Assembly (NCBI GenBank): GCA_029378245.1
Contig: JARKIF010000017.1
Span: forward strand, 682,001 to 746,000
Source: Roridomyces roridus
Lineage: Eukaryota; Basidiomycota; Agaricomycetes; Agaricales; Mycenaceae
Direction of reading: 5' to 3'
DNA length: 64,000 nucleotides
Both the position numbers and the translations under genes were made by a program. The notes beneath the pieces were generated by a model. The model was not told the origin of the DNA, ran no database searches, and was given only the letters and a program-made list of their open reading frames with translations. Numbering within the stretch: position 1 is the first letter of the stretch; each line of letters opens with the position of its first letter. Positions 33,676-43,521 of this stretch are shown here, piece after piece.

Positions 33676-35485
33676 ACTCAATTTTATTTAGCCTGGAGTA
33701 CTTGTACTACGGTAGCCATACTTCTAAACTTGCTGTGTCTATTGTCCGATTTGAATGTAAGCGATGATTCCCAGTCAGAGGCATTTTGTCTGGTGCAGTG
33801 CAGAGCAGACGGTTGCGCAAGGGGGCGCAGGGATATTAGTATCCGATGGTATGTTACAAGGGGTATCCGCCGGGAGATGCCGAGACACAGCCTCATAGGT
33901 AGGGTAGGGTCCGGGGGTCTTTAATCCACTTTTCTGACTATTGTTCAGAATCATTCAAAAACACTTTTGGGACACTCTTTGAAAAAAATCGATTTTCTGA
34001 TGGGAACATTGATCCCAACAGTGGTATCTGAACACAGTCAGAGGCTTCGTTTTTGGGCTCGGAACATGGAATGCAATGTTTGTTTAACATTCCTGCACTA
34101 GCCAGGTGGCAGATTAAGAGAATTCATGATCTCCCGGTCACATTTCTCGGCCATCAGTCACGTGAATTTCCTTATGGGGCTCGGCTAATAGGTAGGTAGG
34201 GGGTCGGGGGTCCTTAGTTCACTTTTCCGACCCTGTGTATAATTTTTTAAGGGTGCCTACCCCTTGGTATGTTAGTTGGGGTAAAGGCCCTTGGGCGTGT
34301 AATAAGGTAAGATATTGGAAGGTGGGACATACCTGCGTAGAGCGGCCAGACGGACAGGACAGGTAGGGTATGGAAGGTCTAACACTCAAGCTGATGTTGA
34401 TGGACATCGCTTGCCGTTTTTGGTAGTTAGCTCCGGATTTTCGTCGATTGCCGAATGCCGTTGATGAGCATCAGTACCCGGAGCATGCTCTCGCTCAGCC
34501 CCGGTCGGCCTGGTACGGCATCCCGGAAACAAGGTATGTAGTTAGTCAGAGGCTACTTGACGGCATACAGGTTGCTCAAATTCAACTGCGTCAGCCTGAC
34601 TCGGCAATGACTCGGAACTCCCAACTCCCAAGCGGGCAACAAGCGGGCCACACCTGCCCTATGCCCAAAATCGTCATTCCGGCGCATCACTGGTCTTTCT
34701 CCCAGTAACTTATCCATTCCTCTCGTACGCACCGATCAGGCGCGAATACCTCCACAATTGATCCCATCCGCGTCGTTGCCTATTCATCCATGGCATCCAG
34801 TACATACGGCGCGCCTCTGATCTTCGTCAACTAAGTCACCCTCGAGGAAAAACAGGAGCTCTGGGGACTCCAATCGGGGGAACAAGAACACTGGCAGCTT
34901 GAAGGCTGAAGCGCTGACCCAAGGTCTCCTCCGAGTCCGACTTAGTTGGAGCTTCCCAGTTCGTCGTTGAACAGATTGGTGCAGTACTCATGAAACCTCA
35001 GCCCTTCTATTAGTAGGTGCATGCATCGGTAAATAAGTAAGTAATGCCAAAGAAGAAAAAAAATCAACCAATTCGGGCTGGGAGTGAATTCGAGAGAAAG
35101 AGCGAAGGGACCATGAAATTTTGTCCTGAGAGGCAGCCACGGCAATTTGCAAAAGTGTAAGCAATGTTCGTTGCGCAGCGGGCTAGGAAATTGCAGAATC
35201 ATCGGCAGTCTGATGCTCATCAACGGCATTCGGCAATCGACAAAATTCCGGAGCTAACTACCAAAGACGGCAAGCGATGTCCATCAACATCAGCTTGAGT
35301 GTCCGACCTTCCATAGTAGGGCAACGGAGCAACGGGGCGGGGCGGCTAGGGCGGTGCTGCGACGATTATTGCAAACGCGGGGTGCACGTAGGGATTGGAC
35401 CGTTGCGAGACTCGGTGGCACTCAGCGCACTCTCTCGGGTTCCGGGAGGTCACCATGTGCTGCGTGGAAGCGTCCGGATCTGGCG
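33645..35485 (-). mobile_element. Poly(A)-tailed retroelement, with nested inverted-repeat element
   Basis: On the minus strand the element ends in 30 A residues (plus-strand T run 33645-33674) preceded by an AATAAA signal (plus-strand TTTATT 33683-33688). The flanks share the duplication ATGCCCGCAC (33635-33644, 35486-35495). Counting that duplication once restores kinase-like gene sequence matching the paralogue (GAATGCCC...). These are the hallmarks of LINE-type target-primed insertion. No reverse transcriptase is visible, so it is a 5'-truncated LINE, a SINE or a mobilised transcript. Two direct copies of a TAGGTAGGG...GGTCCTT motif lie at about 33898 and 34190. Confidence 0.7.
34369..35315. 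mobile_element. Nested inverted-repeat element, 947 bp
   Basis: Roughly 105-bp inverted repeats start TATGGAAGGTC at both ends (34369-34475 and 35213-35315) and share GACACTCAAGCTGATGTTGA-type sequence at over 90 percent identity. The flanks are GTAGGG on both sides (34363-34368, 35316-35321). It sits inside the poly(A) retroelement, so it inserted later. There is no transposase. Confidence 0.75.
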
Positions 35486-36359
35486 ATGCCCGCACGTTGT
35501 AATCGGTTGCCTAGAGTGTTTCAATAGCGAGTTTGCGCTGCAGCCTTACTCGATGAGCTTCCACGTACCCAACAAGCATATGCGTAGACGGTCATCATTG
35601 TTGTCGGGCGAGTAATTTCCAAGTATTCGCGGTATGGAAGCAAATCTGAGTCGGATGAGTATTCCCATCCTCGAGTAGATTCAGCGGGCAGACCTTCTTG
35701 GGTGATCACTGCATACATCCGGCGCGAGCTTGTTAATCCACAGATTTGCAGTATGTTCGGGTGCCTGTTTTGCGTCGAGCTTACATGGTGGGATAACTCA
35801 GTTGGGACGCACCAAACGTTCGAGTGCCGTGACACGTAGTCGCGGTAATTCTGCCAAAATGCAAGACATAAAATATGAGGACCATGGAATGAATGCGGGT
35901 ATTGGGACTGGCCTCTGCCGCGTTGGGCCCTGTGTATACAACAACAGCCCTTTCCGATTTCACAGAATTGATTTTGGCAGTGTACATGCGCCGCGAAGCG
36001 CCAGATCGAGAGACACCACCACCATCTATCTCTCGTATGAGATTGATATCACCTCGTCGTATCCTTGCATAGTCCGCCAGATCTATGGAAATCGAAACAG
36101 GTTGGGCTTTTGGAGAGGAGTACTAAAGCATACCTGGATCGGGGAGAGAGGCCTGATGGATGTGTACATTACTAGCGAACGAGCCACCCTGAACAATGAG
36201 GTGCTGCGCCCCAGGGAAGAAGGCACCGGCAGTGCTGTCCGCACACCTCGTCATAAATTCAGAGCGAAACCACAGTGGGCAGACTTACCCGGCGGTATAA
36301 GAAGAGAGATGCTGTCTCGATTCGAATGTGTGGGAGTGTGGTTCGTCGTCCATTGAGCG

Positions 36360-36960
36360 GGGAGAAGACAGGAGCGCTAGCGTATGCCCATATCGCCCGT
36401 TAAATACCGCGGCACAGGCTAACAATATAGCTGTCGCGTGCCTTGAGGCTGCGCGCGATGGCACAGCGTTACAAAGTTTCCACCAATTTTCCACAGCATC
36501 CCAACATGCTCCACTGGTAGGACCAGTGAAGGTGCATGCAAGTTGCATGGGAAGGTTTCGAGGGGCCGACGAGGAGTAGATTTGCGGGGAAAAGGCTTCG
36601 AGACCAGAGTCATGAAAGTCGGGAGCAAATAGCGATGATGACTTTGCACATGGGTGCTGGCAAAATGCTGGATCCGTTCGAACCTATCGGTTGCCGCATC
36701 AATGTCAGCCTATTTCTGACTCGGACGGCAGATCTACAAACCTGCGTATGACTACTCATCAATTGTTTTGCCGGACAGCGCCGCAGAAGGCGGACCTCGA
36801 AGGCAGTGAGATCCGGGGAACAAATGCTAATTCACTCAGCAATCACAGAGTCTTCCCATACATTTTTTGGCTAGCCTACAAATACGTGCGGAAATTGAGT
36901 CTTATGCATGCATGTAGTCAAGCCTTGAAACTGTATGGAAGAACTTTCCAACTCACCATG
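36360..36960. other. Spacer between the tandem kinase-like genes
   Basis: Nothing is recognised. It contains the 5' flank of the dead copy and the 3' flank of the intact copy. Confidence 0.35.
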
Positions 36961-36965
36961 TGCGG

Positions 36966-38957
36966 TCACACCTCGAACAAGGGAAATTCCATGTGTTGCG
37001 CAAGTTCCTGACTCTCAGGATCAAAGCCTTTCGCAGCGTGAAATTGTCGTAGACCGTCATAGACGCTCGTATCCCAGCAGCGGCCCCAGATTGTCGTTGC
37101 CAACTCGACTGCGGGGAATCCCATACTCAAAGCATCATCGTTACTCAGCGGGTGAATTCCCGCTGGATCCACGGACCAAAACCAGGGACATGCGGGCCAG
37201 CAAAATGAGGTGGCACCCGTCCTCAGAGATTCAGGAGGACAGAGGAAAAGATAACCTTGGACAGGGTTCTCTGTCGACGGCGCTGAGATTTGCAGCTCGA
37301 ATGAAGCATTTGCCACAAAGACTGTTTCGTAAAGTGAGTTCGAAGTCAAACTGGCATCGCAGTCTTTACCGTATTGGTTGTGGGCGGACGTCACATTCAG
37401 GAGATTGAAGACGTGGTTGGCTTGCGAGAACCAAAATTGGTAGGTGTAGATGTCCAGGAAGATGGTAGTTTGGTATATCTCGCTCGAAGCGAACCTTCGG
37501 AACTATCTCAGCAATGATATTGAACACGAAACCGGGGGACGATCGCACCGAGCCCATCCATCAGACCTGATGCGCTGCGTGGCGTCGCAGGACCATTGAG
37601 GGGCAAACCAAAGATCCTCGAGGGTGGGCGTGCGTGCAACCTGCACAGAGTCTTCAAGTTGCATCCGCCGAGGGCAATGGATCAAAGCGCCGAGAGTAAC
37701 TTCTATCCCTGGAAAATTGCCGAGAAACACCCGTTTGCTGAGGTCGGTGCAACAAATTCGATGGTAGTCCTCCACGGACAGCATATTCGCAGCCTCGACG
37801 TCAAAATCGACACCATTCCATGACAATGGCGGCGCTCTGGGAAAGGAAGGCCCAGATTCAGCGGGATACAGTCCAACAACCCCGTCGGTTTTGATCAGCT
37901 CGACGCAGAGTCGACCAGTTGAGCGCCGAATCCAGAATGTTTGGTCAGATATCCGTGCCTGACAGTTAGAGATTGCGTTCTCCAGAATCTTGTACATTTC
38001 TCACCGGGGATTCAGGGAATGTGTCCATGAAGTATTCCACGAAACTCTGAGATGGAGGTCAGATTGGCTGGAACGGTCTCGAATGCCCAGCCACACAAAG
38101 ATGTCAGCTCCCTGGAGGGTTTGAGTATGTTGAATTTCCGCTTTCGATGAACATCCACGTACCCAACAAGCATATGAGTAGACAGTCATGATTGGGGACG
38201 GGCGATTCGTCTCCAGATACTCGAGATGTGGCAGCAACTCTGAGCCGAATGAGCATCGCCATTTCTGGTGACAAACGAGGCACCCCCACCGTCTTGAGTG
38301 ATCACCGCATACATCCCATTTGAACACATCAATCCAAATACTTGCAGTATGTTCGGGTGCCTTGTTCGCCTTGAGTTTACATGATTTTGGAGATAAACTG
38401 CCGGGGACGCACCAAACGTTGGAGTGACGCGAAACATAGCCGCGCCAACTCTAGATTCCGTGAGATCAAATTGAATGAAGGCGAGTTTTGGACTGACCTC
38501 TTCAGCGTTTGGCCCTTGGTATACAATGACAGCCCTCTCTGAGTCCATCCCACGAACCCTAGCCGCGTACATGCGGCGCGAGGTGTGAGATCGACCAACT
38601 TCTACACCGCCGCCGTCTTGGATGCATATGTCTTTTATGAGGTTGATATCAGCTCTTCGTATCCTTGTGTAGCCCTCCATATCTACGGTGATCGAAACAT
38701 CAGGTCAAGATTTCGGAGATGCGCCAAACCGTACCGAAAGTGCTAGCAGGGAGAGGGGCTTGATGGATATGGACGTTGCTGTTGAACGAGCCACCACGCA
38801 CGACGAGGTGCTGTGCCCCGGGGAAAAAGGCGCCCGCATTGCTGTCGAGGCTTGATCAGTGTTGGCGAGGTCAAGCGGGAGAGCCCAAGTACTCGGTGGT
38901 GTGACAAGTCAGATGCTGTCTCGACTCAAATGTGCCAAAAAGAAGTTTTTCGTCCAT
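36966..38957 (-). CDS. Kinase-like protein, intact tandem paralogue
   Basis: This is a member of an agaricomycete family with a leader motif and a protein-kinase-like lobe. From the ATG at 38957: MDEKLLFGTFESRQHL, then after an intron NAGAFFPGAQHLVVRGGSFN and SNVHIHQAPLP. The next exon gives YTRIRRADINLIKDICIQ, RRMYAARVRGMDSERAVIVY and QGPNAEE; then SWRGYVSRHSN, RHPNILQVFGL, MYAVITQDG and IMTVYSYACW. FVEYFMDTFPESP and TFWIRRSTGRLCVELIK follow. The C-terminal half has LEDSVQVARTPTLEDLWFAP, ASFELQISAP, QGYLFLCPPESLRTG, FCWPACPWFWSVDPAG, CWDTSVYDGLRQFHAAKGFD and EFPLFEV. Splice sites are GT-AG. No HRD or DFG motif is seen, so catalysis is uncertain. Not every exon boundary was resolved; I saw no disabling mutation. 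Confidence 0.5.
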
Positions 38958-38959
38958 GG

Positions 38960-39500
38960 AGAGCGTTGGTGGAAAACAAGAGAGGGAAGCCCTGACAGAT
39001 GCCATGTCGCACCCTAAATACCTGAGCATTGTGGCGTAAGAATACAGCTGTGTCGGACAGCATAGCGATGCTCGAGCACGACAGCGGAAATTCCCAGATT
39101 GACAGAGGAGTACGCGCCATTCGGTTGTTTCGACGGTGGCGGAGTAGATCGAAGGATTGGGCGACAAAGTAAGAGAGACCTGAGTCGGAGACGCTGACGC
39201 TCGACCCCGATCGGCTACCGTTGAAACCCGAGGATGTATGCGGCAGAGAGGGGGTTATCAAGTGGACTCGCGCGTGAAGCGCCGGACGATGTTTGGCGAT
39301 CGACCGGCCTCGAGGGCAGAATCGAGCTGGAACTTTTGAAGTTGGAAGCCCAGGAGCGATGACGGTTGACTTGCCGTTGGTGATCCCTATTACGCCGCGG
39401 TGCGAGCGGAGGCTGCGGAGCATCATAGCGGGAGTGGAAAAAGACTTTACGTAGATTTCGATTGGTCAAAGGTCCTACATGGTACGCTTGCAGAACAAGG
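38960..39500. other. Spacer between the kinase-like gene and F-box gene
   Basis: Open frames on the minus strand (38926-39426) show no recognisable motif. I see no supported feature. Confidence 0.3.
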
Positions 39501-40071
39501 ACCTACATCAAGGACGTAGATGCATCAGAAAATCAGTCGCCGCCTCGGTCCCCAGAATCGCAGCGTCGAGGGTGGCGGGTAGCAACGCCAGCTTCCGATT
39601 CACCGCTTCCTCAAATTCCGGTGCGGTGCGGAGCGCGAGAACTCGTACCGAGTTCAGCCCAATGCGAGATTGGAGCATGGCGAAGAACGAGTCGATGATT
39701 TCAACTCCGTAATAGTCGAGGTTGTGGGGACCTCTCCATCCGTAGATTACCGATGAAAGGGCAGGGCACAAGGCCGCCCGATTGCTGGGTACCGTCAGCG
39801 CACCCCAGACGTCCGGTACACCACGATCGCTACAAAGCAGCCCGAAATCCTCCAGAGTCGGAAGCTGCTCTAAAATGTCAATGATCTCCTCCATTTGCGA
39901 CATTGGCGAGGGGAGCCATATATAGATGTCTTCCAGGAATAGTCGCGTGAGCTGGCACGAAGATCCATGGACAAAGGGCATTATGTTCCGGTATGGGGGG
40001 CCGGCGGATAGGTCGCGTAGGATAAATCTATATGAGATTTGTTGAACAATGCAGCGTCTGAACGTCTCGTG

Positions 40072-41135
40072 TGTTTACAGCTCTTTGCGGAACATAGGGC
40101 GCGAGCCGGATTTTTATCAAAATGTTCAGATTTTGATCACTTTCAGTATTCCGCCTATTGTGAACTCGAATCTTGGCGGATTGGCCTCGGACATGAACCA
40201 AACGATTCCTACTGCTGTTCTGCGTGTCTTAGGGTACACAATTCGATTTATTGGCCTCTCCGGGAACCCTAGAGTGTGCAATATTTATTTGCAGTATTCC
40301 AGCTTGCACGACGGGCAGGGTATGACTGGGGCCGGGATATTTTGCCAGCACACTCCGATATATATTTAATTTGGCGTAGGGCACTTCTATTTCGAATATG
40401 GAACCTGCAGCACCCCTGGTGTATCACAATGGTTCACCTGGTAATTCTCATTCATATCGGTGTTTAGTATGCTTCCTCCTGCAAAATTTGGGTCGGGCGC
40501 CATGGGGGAATATCCAATGGATGTATCCCGAAGTCCTCCGAGCACCATTCCGAGTCAGAGCGTGCATAGAATGCTCAGCATCGCCGTTGCGTGATGCTTA
40601 GTAAGCTGTGCGGCTGGCCCATCGGGCAGCACTTTGCACACAATTTGCGTAGTCCCCGTCCTTAAAAAGCTTCGGGATATACTCAGAGGGTGTCCCTACA
40701 TGGCACCAGACCCAAGTTTTGCCCACGGACGCATAAAACACACGGGTTTATGCAGCAACAACATTGGTTGGCTGTTCTGATCCACCGGTGATCCCAGGGG
40801 TATTATATTTGAGGGAAATGTTGTCTACACCAAATAAAATGTGTGTTAAAGTATGCTGGCAAAGGGCTGCAGTCCCAGGTGCACCTCTCTCATTGTGCAA
40901 GGTGGAATAGTGTGAAATATGTACCAGGCACTCCCGGGTCCTCGGATGCACTAATACATGTGATTGTGTATCCTACGACACGCAAAACAACTGTAGGAGT
41001 CGATTGGTAAAGGTCCGAGGGCAATCCGTTCAGAATTGAGCCCAGAACAAGCGGAAAACCCGAAATGATCAAAATCTCAACATTTTGATAAAAATCCGGC
41101 TCGCGCCCTATGTTCCGCAAAGACTCGCTGTAACA
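40072..41135. repeat. Foldback (long inverted repeat) nested in the hAT-like element
   Basis: Two arms of roughly 330-370 bp are inverted copies. Both start TGTT(T)ACAGC, both contain TTTGCGGAACATAGGGCGCG near their outer ends, and both encode NIGREPDFYQNV on opposite strands. Arm identity falls from nearly perfect at the outer 60 bp to about 70 percent inside. No clear target duplication is seen. Confidence 0.75.
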
Positions 41136-41274
41136 GGGAGGTTGAACGCGCTCAGGCGCGGGGATCAAGAGCGAGTTGAGAAGTGTTCAACACAAGTGCA
41201 ACAGGTTCAAAGGGCGGCTTGTTGAACAGAGCAGTTGAACAGCACTTCGTTGAACAGTGCTTGCTCATTAAAAA

Positions 41275-41365
41275 GCCGACATAGTTCGGGACTCGAAACC
41301 GGGAAGGCAAATATCCAGAATACCAAAGGAGCGATGGAACCGTTAAGCCACACAGCCGATGTAAA
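41275..41365 (-). repeat. tRNA-like (SINE-like) module
   Basis: On the minus strand a perfect box A (TGGCTTAACGGT) is followed about 45 bases later by a box B-like GGTTTCGAGTCCC. The spacing fits a tRNA-derived pol III promoter. The acceptor stem is not paired, so a functional tRNA is unlikely. Confidence 0.5.
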
Positions 41366-41654
41366 ACAGGTGTTCCTTTTGATCCTACTGACCTCGACCG
41401 AGTCTCCTTAGCTTGCTTGCTTTTCAACACAATTCCACCAGCAATGATGCTTCTCAAAGAGTCAATGGAATCCCAGTTTATCGCAGGAGCTGTGCGGGCC
41501 CTGAATAAGTAGAATGAAAGAGACTCAACCCCCTGGGTCTGAGGCCCGTTAATACATTCCAACTGAATGGAGCAAGATTTGAGCTTGTGCCAGTAGAGCT
41601 GCTGAGGGCACACTGTAGGATGTGATTACCAGTGCCACCCACCAATTCTTATTT

Positions 41655-41735
41655 CGCGTAGTGGTTGCATTCCCACTTGCGATTTCTCTTTGTCCATCCC
41701 AACGTTCGAATCCCAGTCTTGACATTTTTGTCGAA
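41655..41735 (+). repeat. tRNA-like (SINE-like) module, opposite orientation
   Basis: TCGCGTAGTGGTTGCATTCC (box A-like) is followed about 35 bases later by ACGTTCGAATCCCAG (box B). It faces the module at 41275-41365. It is probably a second tRNA-derived relic inside the hAT-like element. Confidence 0.5.
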
Positions 41736-42909
41736 ACGCAACTGTTTAACCACCGGGGTTGAACGGCCGTGTGAAACACACGAGACGTTCAGACGCTTCA
41801 TTGTTCAACAATTCTCATATGGTTACTGGCGTAGGACAGGTGCATGGATATGCGCTAGGATATTCACCGCGTCATGTGATGGCTGGAGGAAAAGCCGACA
41901 CAGGCGCGGCAGCTTCGCTGTTGCCCCAGAGTCGTTGAAAACAAAGTCGGAGGTGATCCCCATCGAGCATTCGACGAGATTGGGAGCAGCCCGCACAATG
42001 TCAAGCTGCTCCTGCAGCGAATACCGGCCGCGATAACGGGTGATCTGGGCCCAAGGGAGCACCAACCTTGGGGAGTTGTTGCTGAATTTGTTGTTGACCA
42101 GTGCGATTTCGCGCAGGCACGGGGCGACCGATAAGTATTCGTATCCTTCGTCTGAAGCAAATGAGTCCCTTGTGGTCAGACGCAGTAACATCAACCCCGT
42201 ACCTCCCTCCGTTACATATGAATTGCGCCGCTCGCGCACCAACCTGAACTCTTTGAGCAGAGGAATGCGACCTCGAATTCTGGAAAGCACGTCGTCGATG
42301 TTTGAATCCATTTTGTAGCGTGCATAGAAGGACCCCCAACGATGAGAATTAGCGAGGAGGATTTCCCAGAACTCCATCTGCACCGCCGCGTCGCCGCGAA
42401 GCCAGGTGACGGACACATCCAGCGGCAGATCACCGGAGCGGAGAATCTGAGCCTCGAGCATGGATGGAGAGTACGTGCGGGAGATCGAATTGAGGAAGGG
42501 CTGATAGATTCGGAAGGAATTCCACAAGGAGGGAACGGAGAGCGCCACATCCCGCCAGAACTTGCATATGTGTCCAAGACGCCAAGGAGGACACGGTACC
42601 GCTGCCTTGCCCACTCGACGGGACTCGGTTGTGTGGCTGAATATTTCAACGACCAATTCCGCTGGGACCCGACGAGAGGCACCGAGAATGCCCGTGTGCG
42701 ACCGAATAAAATGCACGACGTCTTCGAGCTCCGTCGGTAGATCTTGCGATGCATCATTCAGGACCTCAAAGTTTTGGACCTGGATTTCAGCCAACGATGA
42801 GGGCGGAAAAAGGGTGCACTGGACTCGCCTGGTGCGACGAGTGGCGGATTTCAATGTGAAGGTCGATATGAAAGGGCTTGCCGCTGCTTGCCGATGGCAC
42901 GACATGCAG

Positions 42910-43480
42910 GCATGTGACCCGAAAAATCACACCATGAGTTGATCCGTGATAACGATCAGTCGCTCTTGTTCCCAGCCAACTCCCAGCTTGCTCCCAGCCC
43001 AATCCCGCCTTCAGGCATCCGGATACCGATGCAGCCCTCCGTAGCCCTACCTCGGTTTATCCCGATCCCAGAACTTCCGTTTCGCATGCTGGATGCACCG
43101 CCCTGCATATTCAATTTGAATTCCCGAGCCTCGGACCTGTCTTGGTTTCAAATTGTCTGCAGCAGCGATCCATAGGCCGATTTATCCGGAAAACGAACGG
43201 TGATCAAGCAATGCGCGCCGCGCACTGCATTACTCGCCAAGGATGGGCGCCCTTGATCACTTTCATTCGAATTTTCAATTTCGCTTGTTCAGGTTCTGTA
43301 ACTCCATGGCAGTACAAGTACTCCCCGCCCTCGCGGTAGCGGCAGCCTCCGGCCATTTTCAGAGAGATCTAGAACCCTCACCGCGTTTGATCGCCCTGCA
43401 CTGCAGGCGCCGTTTCTCGATCAGGTTTCACGACGGGCGCTCCACAGCCGGCGTCGATGGTCTCGTTCGCAAACACATCC
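42910..43480. other. Intergenic region upstream of sedolisin 2
   Basis: It contains the divergent 5' flanks of the F-box gene and sedolisin 2. No other feature is supported. Confidence 0.35.
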
Positions 43481-43486
43481 TCTTCA

Positions 43487-43494
43487 TATATAAA
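43487..43494 (+). promoter_or_regulatory. TATA box of sedolisin 2
   Basis: TATATAAA lies 28-35 bases before the ATG at 43522, at the same distance as the TATAAAA of the paralogue at 26281. Confidence 0.6.
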
Positions 43495-43521
43495 CGAGAG
43501 CGCCTGGTACGCCGACATCGC

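Larger units (their letters stand above)
28850..36354 (-). pseudogene. Kinase-like protein gene shattered by transposon insertions
   Basis: This is the minus-strand paralogue of the gene at 36966-38957. N-terminal pieces (36354 to about 35500) read MDDEPHSHTFESRQHL, then AGAFFPGAQHLIVQGGSF, SERAVVVYTGPNAAEASP, YVSRHSN, RHPNILQICGL and MMTVYAYACW. After a retroelement the frame resumes (about 33640-33430) with FREYLADTFPE and WIRRSTGRLCVEL. After a hAT-like element it resumes at 31127 with LVKTDGIRRLYLSLGPQFPR, FEDSVQVARTAT and SDFLLLARLP. After a CACTA-like element it ends with NAIDLGFPTIQLRTDVRG, SWDTSVYEGLRQFHAVKGFD and DLAKHLRCPLF. Each break coincides with a target-site duplication. The RHPNILQ motif suggests a protein-kinase-like lobe; canonical catalytic motifs (HRD, DFG) are not visible, so it may be a pseudokinase family. 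The gene is inactive in this state. Confidence 0.65.
40023..41828. mobile_element. hAT-like non-autonomous element, 1806 bp, with internal foldback
   Basis: The 8-bp duplications GCGTAGGA (40015-40022, 41829-41836) flank inverted termini that share TATGAGA-TTGTTGAACAATG and AGCGTCTGAACGTCTCGTGT over about 45 bp. Subterminal GTTGAAC motifs recur at about 40039, 41142, 41221, 41234, 41249 and 41756. Inside is a 1.06-kb foldback (40072-41135) and two tRNA-like modules. No transposase is present. Confidence 0.8.
39508..42905 (-). pseudogene. F-box/LRR-type protein gene split by a hAT-like element
   Basis: The N-terminal part (42905 to 41829) starts MSCHRQAAASPFIS. It contains an F-box-like motif (ASRRVPAELVVEIFSHTT, then PPWRLGHICKFWRDVALSVP, SLWNSF) and leucine-rich repeats (LSVAPCLREIALVNNKF, IVRAAPNLVECSM), reaching HIHAPVLR. 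There a 1.8-kb element begins and the frame soon hits TAA (41825-41823). Beyond the element the same frame continues LRDLSAGPPYRNIMPFVHGS, TRLFLEDIYIWLPSP, ILEQLPTLEDFGLL and ends LMHLRP at 39508. The 8-bp duplication overlaps the VLR codons, so the two parts were one ORF of about 520 codons. F-box proteins are substrate adaptors of SCF ubiquitin ligases. Removal of the element by splicing cannot be excluded. Confidence 0.75.

Noticed and set aside
35330..36354. A third, separate kinase-like gene fragment
   Set aside because: The retroelement's target duplication joins it directly to the sequence at 33430-33644, so it is the N-terminal half of the same gene as 28850-33644.
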